A stretch of 64,000 nt of DNA, taken from assembly GCF_000471905.2 (NCBI RefSeq), contig NW_006497083.1:2311861-2375860 (forward strand). The letters run 5' to 3'. Origin of the DNA: Amborella trichopoda (lineage: Eukaryota > Streptophyta > Magnoliopsida > Amborellales > Amborellaceae). Both the position numbers and the translations under genes were made by a program. The notes under the pieces were generated by a model. The model had not been told where the DNA came from and searched no databases. It saw only the letters and a list, made by a program, of their open reading frames with translations. Shown here one piece after another: positions 1-13,039 of the stretch (position 1 is the stretch's first letter; each line of letters opens with the position of its first letter).

Positions 1-583
1 TACTTTTTTTTTTTTTTTTCCATGATTGAATTTTTTGAAAAATGATGATTTTCGGAAAAGATGTGAAAATCGTGACAAGGTTTTAATTATCATGAGGTAT
101 TAAACCATATTTTAAATTTTTATTGTTAAAGTTTTTGTTGAAAAATTGTATGTTGATAGATTATTTATGCAAAAAAAATGCATGTTATTATATTTTTAAT
201 GCAAAACTGGATTTTTTTTATCTGTTGTTCATGGATTTTTTAGTTGGAATGACTGATGTTAGCTGGCTCTGTGAAGAATTGTTTTTATTATTAATTTTTT
301 AATGCAAAAAATGTATGTTCTTGATAATTGAGTTGTAGCCATGTTTGGAGCTTGCATTTGGTATTATATTATCCTGAATGTTTGTAATTGATATGTACAA
401 AAATATTATTGTCAATAAAGGTATTTTGCAATAACAAATAACAACAAATATGACTACATGAACTACCGCAACATATTATCACTACACATGGTGATTATTT
501 TTCTTTTTGAACTGTCAGGTTAATTTTATACTTTTTACATCTTAAAACAGTTGAATCATGTCAAGATTTGCAGAAGACCTTGC

Positions 584-3470
584 ATGGCAACATGGGGCAG
601 ACTTGATCCCAACAAGAAAGACAAAATTATTTGTAATTACTGTCAAAGAGTGATAAGTAATGGGGTACATAGGTTCAAGTAACACTTGGCAGGGGTTAAG
701 GGAGAAGTTTCTACATGCACTAGTGTCCTTAGTAATGTAAAAAAACAGATGGCGTCAATTCTTAATGCTAACAAAGGTAAAAAAATTGCCAAACATAGGA
801 TGAATGAGGAGATAGCTAATTTATATACACCATCAAGCAGGAATGATACAGAAGAGCAATATAATAATGACCTAGAAGAGCAATATAATAATGAGCTGAA
901 CATGGCCACAAGATTGAGTTTACATGAACAATATCAGAGGGAACGTGGGTTTAGAATGCCCGGTGGGTTTAGCTCAGACATGCACGGTGGGCCTAGCTCA
1001 GATATGCATGGTGGGCCTAGTTCAAATATGCATGGTGGGCCTAGCTCAGATATGCATAACGGGCCCAGCTCGAGCATGTATGGCGGGCCCAGCTCAAATA
1101 TGTATGGAGGGGTTGGTGGCAATATGTATCAAGGAGAATCAGTTGTTGAAGAAATTGTTTCTAGGTTACCTAAGAGTGTCAGTACTGTAGGCCATGGTCG
1201 TAAAGACTCATTTCTCTCAAAGCCTAAGTCACAACAAATGACCCTAGAAGGCATGATTAAAGGTACAAGAAACATATTATGAAGATATGTTGGTAAATGG
1301 TTCTACGATAAAGGGATTCCCTTTGATGTAACCAATAGCCCATATTTTCCACCTATGGTTAGTGCAATCCAAAGAGTCGGGCCCGGGGTAAAACCCCTGA
1401 CGGCATATGAGCTCAGTGGGCCAATATTAGATGAAGAGGTGGAGGAAATTAAAAAGTGGATTGAAGAATATAAACAGAGTTGGCCAATGACAGGCATTAC
1501 TCTCATGAGTGATGGTTGGTTGAATAAAATTAGCAAAAATGAGTTTTTAAACTTTTTGTTCTATTCCCCAAAAAGTACAGCTTTTTTGTCTAGCAAAGAC
1601 GTATCAAGGACGAAGAAGGATGCAAAGTTCTATGTACGACTATATGATCAGATAGTAGAGGAAGTGGAAGATAAGCATGTAGTCCAGATTATTACGAACA
1701 ATGCGCGTGCATGTGTTTCTGCGGGCAGTAAGTTGATGGATAAGAAGAAGCATCTAGTATGGACCCCGTGTGCTGTACACAGCATCGATCTTATGTTAGA
1801 GGAGATCGGTGAGATCAAAATTGTGAAGGAGACTCTAGAGGAAGCAAGGTTGGTGTCGAGATTTATATACAACCACTCTAAAATTTTATTTCTGTTTAGA
1901 GAACACTCTAAGAAAAAAGAGATAATCAAGCTTGCCATAACCCGCTTTGCGACCGATTACTTAGCTGTGGACTCTATTCGAGAATCTGAAGGTGCATTAA
2001 AGAGATTGTTTACTTGTGAAGAGTGGTTAAATGACCGCCTCTCGAACCGATATAAAAGTGGACAACATAATCTCAAATAGGCGGTTCTGGTCTCGATGTT
2101 CCAGTGTTTTAGAGGCCACTGCCCCTTTGATCACGGTGTTAAGAATGGTAGATGCTGACAAGAAAGCTACCATGGGTATCCTGTATGAAGGTATTGAGAG
2201 GGCGAAATCAGCTATTAGGGAAAAGTGTAATTTTGCTAGCAAAGTGATCGAGATTATAGAAAGGAGGTGGAACACCAAATTTAGACGTCCAATTCATTAT
2301 GCTGGTAAATATATATTTATATCATTACAATGTTTCAGTTTAAATCATTTTTTTATGAAATTGTAAATGACATTTTTCTACCTATATATTTTTTAGATTA
2401 CTACTTCAACCTAAAATTTTTCTATTTGACATCTGAACAACCCCACAAGATTATGGAAGGGGTCAGATATATTGTTGCAAGGTTGGAGAGAAGCCATCGA
2501 AACCAAGTAGCAACAATACAAGAAGTATTATTTAATGTTTGGATAAGAACTTCATTGAGTTGTTATATTTGTGAGGAACAATGCACTAAAACGTAATATA
2601 TTTGTTTTAGCCTGCTATGTATAAGAATGTTACAAGATCCTTCGAAACTAGACTTGCCAAATATTCTCGAATTATAATGGATCTAGGTTATCCCCTCGTT
2701 AATATTTTGTTCATTCATATATTTAATCTTATGAATTGTTCTTACCCTTACAATGCTTTTTGCATTTTAATCCAGCTGAATGGTGAGAGATATATGATAT
2801 TGATGCACCTCACCTAAAAAGGATATCAATCAAAGTACTCTCCCAGACATGTTCTATTACTGGCTGTGAACGCAACTGGAACACGTTCCAATGGTTGCAC
2901 ACTACTAGGAGGAATCGACTCGCTCCTGATAAGCTTCATAAACTAGTCTACGTTCATTATAATTTAAACCTCAAAAAACGACAAATAAGAAGAAAGCTTG
3001 AAGACTATAGGCCGATAGACTTAAACACAAAATTTGTCACAAACACAACAGACCAATAGGTAGTAGAAGAGGAGGAGCCAGTGTTGCACAAGAGAACGTT
3101 CCTTAAAGCTATCGATGATGAAGATCTTGAAAAAAGTGATGAGCAGCATAAAAAAGGAAGCAGTCAGCCAACGTATCCACAATTCGTCGGTGATCTTGCA
3201 CCTAATGAGGGAGAGTGAAAAAGAGATCTAAGAGAAAATGAGAGAGATGATGATTATGAAGCCACCCTATCCCAGCCATATTATTCACATATCGAGTCCC
3301 AACAACAACAGTGTAAAGATGAACACAACAGTGCAGGTGAGCATGAAGGATGGACAAGCTTCGAGGATTTTAGACTGGGAACACTACAAAACACTAACAC
3401 TCAGGGACTTGAGAATAATCAGACGCCTGCTAATATCGATGATTCGCTTTTAGATCGAATCAATGAATAG
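584..3470 (+). pseudogene. hAT transposase pseudogene (BED finger, DUF659, hAT dimerisation domain)
   Basis: The likely start is the ATG at 584. A BED zinc finger follows (CNYC, then H-x4-H near 620-690); the TAA at 680-682 replaces the expected Gln codon between the two His. After a linker with GGPSSDMH repeats and a TGA at 1280-1282, a DUF659 region runs from about 1290 to 2050, beginning KWFYDKGIPF with SPYFPPM and MSDGW further on. The frame shifts near 2050 and continues with VLRMVDADKKATMG and IIERRWN. A still recognisable 92-base intron lies at 2305-2396 (GTAAAT to TTTTAG) and joins HYA to DYYFNLKFF. The C-terminal dimerisation domain is at about 2770-3020 (LSQTCSITGCERNWN, LAPDKLHKLVYV), followed by an acidic Gln-rich tail ending at the TAG 3468-3470. 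Wild-type proteins of this family bind element ends and cut and paste them. Several stops and at least one frameshift make this copy non-functional. Confidence 0.85.
962..1129 (+). repeat. 24-base coding minisatellite inside the hAT transposase
   Basis: Six tandem 24-base units occupy 962-1105, with a seventh diverged one to 1129. Each encodes an octapeptide of the form GGPSSDMH (variants SSNMH, SSSMY, SSNMY). All units keep the reading frame. The array sits in the linker between the BED finger and the DUF659 region, where transposases of this family are usually low-complexity. Confidence 0.9.
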
Positions 3471-4200
3471 CAAAGCAGTATTGGAACGGGACTCGTCTGT
3501 TGGCTAGCCGGCTAGGTATCCCCTTTACCCAAGGCCCCTAGACACTGAGGATCCCTTGTGGTAGCCGCCAGCCATCACAGCTAGCTGCTCTTCCTTGAGC
3601 AGCTAGTCATCTCGCGTCCACTCACATCTGGCATATATGGGACTCCCTCTAGCTGCATTGAACCAGTTTACTAAGCAGCTCATCAAAAAGGGTGCAAAGG
3701 TTGGTTCCTCTGAGGCTGCCCTGCTTGCCAAGCTTGGAATGATGAATCCTAGATCGTAGCCAGGCCAAGAGCGAACTCTGATCAATATCTGTTCAGACCG
3801 GGTCCCACCCAGGCTTCCAGCTTTGCTTGTTGGTTCTTAAGTTTAGGATTCCCTCCGAAACCGCAGCGGCGGTCAAAGGCAAAGACCCGGTGGGGAAGGC
3901 GGCTAGGCCAAGCCAAGTTAGTAGCCAATTTCTCCCTCCCATCTAGTGGTCGTTGCTAGTGGTCGTCGGATTTGCCTTTCCACTCCCGGTACTGGCTGAG
4001 GCTAGTCCGAAAAGCAAGTTGGTGTTTAGGGTTTAGGGTCTGAACTCTTTGCCTTTTTTTTCTGTTTGTTGTCAAACGAATTCAATCAATGGCACCAACG
4101 TGACCAAGAAGAACGTCGTCTATCATTTTATTTTTAGATCGTATGTTACTAATTTTATGCTTTATTGTAGTCCATGTATGTTGATATACTTATTCCATGA
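3471..4200. other. Non-transposase segment inside the hAT element, partly GC-rich, origin unknown
   Basis: Between the transposase stop and the homologous 3' terminal region lie about 730 bases absent from the related element at 48291-50884. Roughly 3475-4025 is clearly richer in G+C than the AT-rich surroundings and contains short inverted repeats (CAGCTAGCTGCTC followed by GAGCAGCTAG at 3579-3607). A short open stretch ending at the TAG 3757-3759 includes ALNQFTKQLIKKGAK but I do not recognise the protein. The texture resembles plant organelle DNA or a captured gene fragment. Neither can be confirmed here. Confidence 0.4.
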
Positions 4201-4497
4201 TAATTCTATGTTTATCCTTTTGTGTGAAGTAAATTAATTGCTGAATGATGGTTCATGCAGAGAAAGAACATATCAATATTCGCATATTCATTCAAAAACA
4301 TGAAAATTCTTAATGAAATACCCTCATTTCTTATTGAATTCCTAAAAAACAATATTTATAATGAATTTTAATAATTTTTTCGAATTTTTTTGAAACAATA
4401 TTCTGACCGATTCACTCGATTCCCGATCCGGATCGCCGATCCGAATCAGTTTTTTGGGTGCCCGATCCGAGTCACCGATCCGTTTTTTAAACCATTG

Positions 4498-4780
4498 ATT
4501 TCAACCATTAGTGAGATTGGGGCAAGATCATTACAAATACAAGTACAAAAGGGCAAAAGAAAACGCTCCTAGTTGCTATACCACCTTCCCCTGACTTCAA
4601 CTCAACTCATTCTTTTTGCAACCATGGTTACATGATATTTACAGTGGTGATCTATACTAAAGCACAAGGATATGAACCTGAAAACCAATGAAAAGTGGCT
4701 GCCAATTGTGGGCCAACTTGCAACTTATACAAGGGGAGTCATTACAAAAATTGTGGATTTGGTGTGTTGGCAGAATGCGG
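4498..4780 (-). other. 3' flank / probable 3' UTR of dolichol kinase
   Basis: This 283-base stretch lies between the hAT terminus and the stop codon of the minus-strand gene. No canonical AATAAA is visible on the minus strand, so the poly(A) site is not assigned. No other gene is seen. Confidence 0.4.
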
Positions 4781-7700
4781 TTATAGACAAAGGAGGCCAT
4801 AGAACACAAGAGGAATGAAGGCATTGTCAAGCTGTGTGGTGTAGGCCTCTAGCAAACCGCTCAACGTGACTGCCACAGCTAATGATAACCAATGCTGCAT
4901 GCAATGAAATTATGATATATGTTAAGTATCAATGGACGTGAGAGAGAGAAGAGTAAGAGAGCGAGAGAGAGAGAGAGAGAGACAGACCTGGGAAAGTATA
5001 TAGCCCTTCGAGGCTAGAAGAGGAAGGAGAACTGAGCAGGCAAATAGGACGGATGTTATGCCAGCAGCAGTACCTTCAACAGTTTTCTCTAGAGAACAGG
5101 AAATGTATGTCAATAGAGCAACAATAAACCTACCATGAGCCATAATATATTTCCTATCTACTGGGGTCACCTCAAATCAAGTCATTCTTAATGGAGACGA
5201 TCTAGGGCAAGCTCTACTTACTGCCAGTCTTGCTCCACCGTAGAACCCCATATTTGTAACCAACCATCGACGCCTGAAAAGAAGATAGTTTTGTTGTACA
5301 TAGTTAGTTTCGTTGTACATAATTCAATTCCAGGTTCATCCATTTTTCTAAGAAAGTATGTTAAGAGAACAGTCATTTGGGGAACAAATATCTGCGTGAT
5401 AATTCAAAATCTGTTATTTGTCCAACACAAAAAGTATAACAATCTCCATATAACACTGGATGAATGTGTGTCAGTGAGGTCATGCATTACCATGGTGTCG
5501 CCTATTCCGAGACTCAAAATTCCAGCAAAAGGAACAAGGGGCCGATCGTAGAATCTAGCAGACATCCACTTTGGAAGTGCACAACCCAGTAGAAGTGAAA
5601 AATGGCTGAAAACCAGGAACATAAGATTCAGCAACCTATAATGTTTCATGTCATACTAATATGAGAACCTTGAATGGTCCCATGAATGGGGCAAGACACA
5701 AATATTCCCTTACCTAACTATAAGAATGTCCGAATCACGATGATCTGTAAAAGCATTCATGAACTGATCTACAAGATCTCCCAGTGGCCAAATCTTCCAC
5801 ACCTGCCTAAAGGAATGAGATTCAGACATATACAAATATATGTATTTTTCTTATAATTAATTTATACATATTAACAAATGCATTTATTATCCATCTTTGA
5901 CAAATATATTTGATTTACAAATCAATGTATCAAAGATGAAAAACGAATCCAATGCAAATTTCCCATTATTTCCTCACATTCACAGTTTTAAATGCTAAAT
6001 TAAGAAAGGAAATCCTACCTAGCTGTCAATCCCGATTCTCGACCCATTAAAGAGTGCAATAAGAGTAAATAATCAACAATTAACAGTTACAAAAATATTT
6101 GAAGAAATATTGCAATTTTTATTTTTCTTCTTTTTTTGGGCCACTCTTTGGGACCTACTGGCCTTGTGGTTTCTTAGTTGCCGACCTTCTGAACTATTTA
6201 GGAATAACGGAATTTATCAAGATGTCAAGCACAGATAATGCATGCCTTAAAAAGCTGTAGGTCAGTCCAATTAAATTATCAAGGCAGCGGAGAAGACAAA
6301 AAGGTATGCAAAGATTGAGGATACAACTCACAACTTCACATTAAATGTTCTACATATAAAATCTTAAAGTATACACACTATATTAATTGATACTTGATAC
6401 ATCCATTTCTTTAGCAACAGCACCAATCCATGTATATCACAGTGTCCTATAGGCAGATTGGAGTTAACATGATGCGTGATGGCAGCAGTAAATAAAACAT
6501 GGGTGTAAAACTAGCCCCACTATAAATATATCGATTAAGCACGTATGATTGTACATTTTATTCATATGCAATTTTGTATTTATGTTGTTTTTTGGTACAA
6601 CAACCCTAGGAGCCCCCAGTAATGGTATGAGGATCCTATTTTCTTGACATACACAGTATACAAAGCAAATAGAAGTGTCTAGGGATCCTCGTTGGAAAAA
6701 GAGGAAAAATTCCTAATTAGATAGACGAAAATGTTACAACTTTTCCCCCTAGTTCCAATTTACAATAGCGTTTCTCAAAGGGAATTTTAAGCAAGGTTTA
6801 TACCAAAGGAAAAATGACTGAACCACTGATATTGTCTCATGAACATTAAGGAATGATGATCCATCCAATCATCAAGTAGCTTCAGGTCATTGGCTTGTAC
6901 ACTTGATGAAGACCCTAATATTGATTTTCCATAGGACAGAATGATCTTCCAATCTGCTAAATTGAATCAAAGAACATGGAGTTGGTGGTAATACTTGGCC
7001 AATCTGGGTTTATTCTCTGAAAGTAAAGGAACTGATCTATGCCTAATTCAATGAAGATATATCTTTCATTAGGTCTAGAATGAATAACAAATTCTGTTAT
7101 AGTGACCCGGTTACTTTTATTAGCTCATCTTAAATGGACGATATTTCTCAAACTTTCAGTTTTTCATTGAGGTTCCATCTTGGCAGCTAAAATTCAATAT
7201 TGTTCCTTGTTTTCTCCAATTAATGGAGTTTTTACATTGTTGGAGCAAGATTTGTCATTCTAAAGGTATCAAGGCAACTATCAGAATATTTTGTCTGAAA
7301 AATTCTGCATCATTTTCTCATATGTCCTGTTTGGATTGTATGCATGTCATGTTTTCTAGATCAGGCTGCCTGAATATTGGTTCTTTCTTTCATTAATCAT
7401 TGATGTTCTCTTCAAAATAAATTTTCAAGAAAATTTATTCAGCTCCTAAGAGAATATGCAGTTCATTTGAACATATGAAATTTCATTTCAAATACCTAGG
7501 TCGCACCTATATGTTTTCTCTCACCTCACTACGTTCCATTCTTGCTACTACTCATCTTGATATACAGACTGACTAGTCCTCATATTACAATTTATTTCCT
7601 CATGGACCAGTGCCCAATAGTGCGTGGGTCATGAGATATCACTCCTTACATTATCGATGTATCACATCCACAATAAAAATAAGCAATGGGAAATAGCATG

Positions 7701-7831
7701 TTGTATCAATAAACGATACCTCAAGGTCCAGCTAAAAAAAGTAAGATCGATGAACACGAACTTACTCTAATCATCTCCAACACCAAGAAAACTGCAACTG
7801 CTCCACCAAATGCAAGATCCAGAAAATCTGG
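4781..7831 (-). CDS. DOK1: Dolichol kinase exons 9 to 14 (catalytic C-terminal half)
   Basis: Exon 9 is 7831-7766 ([15 protein letters not shown]). Exon 10 is 5802-5714 ([12 protein letters not shown]). Exon 11 is 5605-5491 ([20 protein letters not shown]). Exon 12 is 5273-5222 ([17 protein letters not shown]). Exon 13 is 5088-4988 ([14 protein letters not shown] across the 12/13 junction). Exon 14 is 4894-4781 ([18 protein letters not shown], stop). The CTP-binding residues of the family are all present. Position 498 is Tyr where many homologues have His; this is a variable site in the motif. Confidence 0.94.
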
Positions 7832-10800
7832 CTGCAAGAATCACAAGGGTACAAAATGAAACTTCATAGTAGAATATGGTAGATTAGTAAGTACAAATAT
7901 ACTAAGTACAAATATAATTACTGATAGTATGTAAATAGTGCAGATAAAGAGAATTTTTGTAAACTATGAATCACCTGAAAGATAAGAGCAGGAACAAACA
8001 TTATGACAGCCACGAGATGATAGTATTTTCGGAGTAGAATCCTTTCAATTTTGCTGCTTTTTGATATATTGTAGAAGCGGAAGACAGAGAAACATATAAC
8101 AATTAACCAATAAATGCACAGCATAAGCCGTTTTAGTGGCTCCGTGAAGATGAAGGAAAGAATCCTGTCCCAAAGATTGAACATAAAAGGTTTAGTTGCT
8201 AATGTACCTAAGTCCTGTTCAAAATGAATTTCATGAATTAAAAGAACAAGAATAATCAACAAAACAGTTATCCAAGCTAAAATAATTCCAAGGCAAAGAT
8301 TTTTCATACTTCTTACCTAACAAAATAAACTTCAAGCAGTTGAAGTGCCCAATGATACAATAGGAAGATGATGGAACATTCAACAAGAATCCAGGCCCTA
8401 AGGGAAAATTTTCGTTTTTCTACACTGAATTACTTTGCAGGTCAAGCAGAGAGATGCTCTAATGCGCCTTTGCTGATAATATGGCTAAGATGTTGGAAGG
8501 GATGAAAGGCAATGGCTAACAGGTTTGAATTTTGGAAGTGAAAGCACACACAGCAAAGAATTGGCGACTGGGTTAGAACCATATTAGCCAAAACAAGTGG
8601 CAACAAAGGCATGTGGATGGATCAGATACCAGCTTCACAACTGATTGACACTAACTGATTGACACTAACTGATTGACACTAACTGCAATAAAATAAGTTT
8701 TAGTGGCAAACCTACCATGAAGCAGGATGCACTTCAAGAACATGAACATAGTGCAACCAGGCTGGAACTACTAGAATCAACATGATTCCCAGAGAAGCAT
8801 AAAAGATAAGAGATCTTCCCATCCCTGCTGATGCCCTGCCCTCAAATGCATGAGTTTCAGACTTGATCAAAGCTCCGGAAGAAAACCAAATCCAAAGAAC
8901 AGATTTGTAGAATAGAGGCAGGAGGAGAAGGCCAACAAGTACTCCCTGCATGGAAAATGAGGACTTTATGCTCTTCTCTTGTACAATCTAATAAAAATTT
9001 TGACAAAATGTACCTGAATTATGGTGCTTATCTTGCTTTTGTCATCTTCATGTCCAGAGGAGAACGATTTTGATGATAAAATGGATAAGTTGGCCTGGAT
9101 AAGCGCACCAGTGTTCTGAAGTTTGGAATATCACTCACTTTGTACACAACAAAGAACTGAAACAAATGAGACTATGACACATACCCTAGATAGAGTGAAG
9201 GCAAACATATCTGCGAAGTAAAGCACAAGGCTGCCTGTAACCAGTAATGCCTCCCCTGAAAAGACAAAAGGGTTAGATAACTTTAAAAGGATGATGAAGG
9301 AAGACCTTTAGATTATTCAGCTAAAGGAAAGAAAATAACCACCGATAATAAAGAAGCAAATACACTTGATTTGGTAGTACAAGAAATACAAAAACCTGCA
9401 CATATGGCCACAGTATGTCATGGGCTGCAAGAATAGTGTTGAAATCTATATGGTAATTATATGTGCCACTTTATATCCAGCACAAAATAGTTCCATTCAT
9501 TAGTCTCTCTGTAGCCTTGAAATTGGATAGAGTCTTTTTACTTAAACTAGAAAGTTACATATTCATGCTACGAAATATATTGATTCCTTTTACATAGTTC
9601 TTTCAAATAATAGAATGGAACCAGCCAACCTGAGACCAGGAAATGGTCAAGCAACAAGTGATTACCTATTTTCTACCTAATTTATAATAAATTGGCTTCA
9701 TTGAGAAATCATCATTAAGTATAACAAAAGTAAGTCATTTAAAATTATTCATAATCAACTTGGGGTTTCATTCTAGTTTAATACATTGCATTTGAACAGA
9801 TGCAGTTTCTTCCTATGATTTAGGATTGATCCTACAAGAATGGGATAGCTCTGGGATTAAAAATTATGGGACAATAGAGTTTTGGGAGGTATCACCTTAA
9901 AATAAGGCTTAGAGTTGATGATTCCAAAGATGGTAAAATAAGGCTTAGAATTGATGGTTCCACAGATGGGGAAAATATAGCTAGGGTTGTTGGTTAGGGC
10001 TTAGGATAGTTGGGTCACTGTTATAATTGAATTGAGGGAGGTTAGAAAGTGTTTGTTGCTGAAAATTAGCAGTCCAATATCCAGTATGATTTTGGATCAA
10101 TTTTGAGCAAAAACTATGGTGAATATGAAAGTAAGGTCCTGGATAAGGAAAGAACCAAGGTGAGATGGAGGGGATAAGGGATTTGATTTGGGATTTACTG
10201 ACTGATTTGTAGAAGAGATACGAGGAAATGATGATGGATTGCTGCTCAGAAGAAAGAAGTAGAGGTTTGCCAGCACGTTGGAGGATAGATTAAGGGACAA
10301 TAAGATGAGACCAAAAGCTAATCCAGGGATTGAGGGTGTACAGGTATGAGTCATCGGTTTTGAAAGTAGATGGTGAGCTTATTAGGCTTTTTCAAAGGGT
10401 TGTTTCAGTCATCGGTTTTGAAAGTAGATGGTGAGCTTATTAGGCTTTTTCAAAGGGTTGTTTCTGAGAGGATAAGTAGGGTGATGAACATAGTGTGGAT
10501 GAGTATGGATGGGCATGGGATTCCAAGGATAACAAAATATAACATGATGGGATAAAAGAGAGGAATGTACCTGGAATTAGAGTTCTTTAATTTTGCTAAG
10601 CATCACGACGTAACAAGAAGAATTCATAGTTTCAACACCATCGAAGAGAAATCAGCAGCCCATGTGGAGTCCACATGACAATTTGAAACCAAAACATTCA
10701 ATTTCATCAATGGATGGCCTTGCACCTACATCTTTGTTTATAGAGGAAGGAATCCTTACATCTTTCCTACATTCTATTTTAAGCAAAACGTACATGTTTC

Positions 10801-12697
10801 CTGTGCCAATCTATTCCAAAATCAAGGAACTACATCCTTTATAAGTCTATGAAACCAGCCCTATTACACAATTCGGAAGGTAATCCTCTAAACCATTTCT
10901 ACCAACAATGAAACTAACTACAACTCACCGAAAAAAAGCATTCCTAACTAGTTAAAAACTGAACCCTAGTTATTTCTAAAATTCATAATAAAAATTGTCA
11001 GCTGCCTTTGAATAAAGATTTGAGGCTCGAAACATCTGAATTAGGAAAAAACCTGAGCGAGAGTAATCATAGATCTCAGAAAGACCTCCAATTTCAGATT
11101 TCAATCAACGTAAATGGACGGTGTGAAAACTTAGCCTCTGAAAAGTATTCTGCATCATCCAACCAATGAAAGATTTCCCAATCTGCCTATTCCTATGAAC
11201 CTCAAGTTACTCGCGTAACAGTATCACAATTTGTTTTTTTATCAGTTGTAAGTTTGTAATCAATCATATTTAAAGAAGGAAGCTCCAAAACATACAAAAG
11301 CAAAAGTCAGGATTAATATTTTAGGTGTCAGAAAACAAGTGCCTCCACACATAAGAAAATTAACATTTCTTTTCTGGAAGACAACATGAAACATACCTAT
11401 AGAAGCACATGATGGAAAAGACAGTAGAATCTGCTGAATTAGTTTCACTGATACCAATCCCTGGAACAGTATCCATAGCATCATTGTTGCCACATAAGAA
11501 TCTACAAAGACAATGACGATATTATGCTCACACAAGTCAGGGAATCACTAATGTTTGTGTGTGTGTGTGTGTGTGTGTGTGAGCTAGAAAAGATACCTTA
11601 CAGGAAAGTAAGCTGGCAGGTATTTAAAGATAATAAATGAAGTAGTTCAATTGTTGAATTGTAAGAATTAAAAACGTAGAAATTAAAGACTAACCACCAT
11701 TCGCATTTGATGTAAGGGAAAGATAACAAAGGCCCACATATATGACTAAGAGGAGCATGCCAGCCCTTACATGGCGCATATTTCCCAGGCCAAAAGAAGT
11801 TCTACCGGAACTCAAGTTCCTTTGAAGTAAAGAAAGGAACATAAGCACACCAAGGCTGCTCACAGATGCTGCCCAATATTGCAGTTTCAAGATTCCATGC
11901 TCTGGAAAGGAGAAAGATAGAAACACGTCAAGACTGAAATAGCATATCTAAATTATGACAACATAAGCAATTTTCATATAAGTATTAAACAAATTTAGTA
12001 CAATTAATCAAATTTGATTCAACCAAAAATACACAAAGCTAAGGGCAAAACATGGGACCAATGCTTAAATGAAATAAACAAACTGAATTATGCAGTGTTC
12101 TCCATTATGAAATAAAAAACATGAAACTCTTAATGTATACAAAAAAAAATTGTGAAACCCAAGTGTACTAAATCCATTAAATTCCAAGATTCAGATTATC
12201 TAAAATTAAAAGACTGCCGTGAGTTTTATTATCTGCAACTTGGCATCCTGGGTCCACTCCAAATGTTGCTTTAATCTTAAGATGGCGCACTCCATGCACC
12301 ATAATGTGCATGGGAAAATTATGATTAGTATACTTTCTTATAAATAGTGAATCTTTATTTATAAATTAAATAATCTATAAGTTACCACACATTTGATTAC
12401 AAACCATGATGCCCAATGTTTTTTCTAATGTGCCAAAGGACTCATAATCCAAGACCTGTGTGGTTTTAGGGTTTTAAGTTTTAACCCACATCCCATTTAG
12501 ACTTGGATTTTGCCCCAGACCTCATGGGACTGGGTGCTTAATGTCAAAACTCAAAATCCTCTAAGTTCCAACTTTTTTATCCAAATCTTTGCACAAAATT
12601 TGTCTAAAAAAAAGAATTTTTTTTTTTTTGAGATAGAGAGAGACTTTCTAGAAACAAAAAGACAAGGAAAAAAGATGTACTTCTTTTCTCTCTATCC

Positions 12698-12766
<69 letters not shown>

Positions 12767-12950
12767 CTACTCTACTACTACTACTACTACTACTATACGT
12801 ACTCTACTACTCTACTCTACTACTACTACTTACTACTACTACGTACTACTTACTTACNNNNNNNNNNNNNNNNNNNNTAACGTTAAGTAACGTAACGTAA
12901 GTAACGTAACGTAACTAACGTAACTAACGTAACTACTACGTTACTACTTA

Positions 12951-13039
<89 letters not shown>

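Larger units (their letters stand above)
1..4497 (+). mobile_element. hAT DNA transposon, autonomous-type, decayed; 5' end lies outside the window
   Basis: The right terminus at 4483-4497 reads TTTTTTAAACCATTG, whose reverse complement starts CAATGGTTTAAAAAA. This is the same terminal-repeat type as the element at 48291-50884 (TAATGTTTTAAAAA). The last 300 bases (about 4200-4497) are homologous to the reverse complement of 48291-48565, and bases 1-375 are homologous to the reverse complement of about 48655-49140. Between these shared ends lies a broken hAT transposase (584-3470). The left terminus and its target duplication are upstream of the window. The presumed right-hand target copy would be the 8 bases 4498-4505. 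The element lies just downstream of the 3' end of the dolichol kinase gene. The identification is seen directly; loss of activity is inferred from the stops. Confidence 0.85.

Noticed and set aside
3600..3785. Short open frames in the GC-rich hAT cargo as a real gene
   Set aside because: They are under 65 codons, no domain is recognised, and there is no start or splice support.
12878..12950. Possible telomere-like repeat (TAACG units)
   Set aside because: Plant telomere repeats are TTTAGGG. These units are irregular GTAACG variants in a compound microsatellite.
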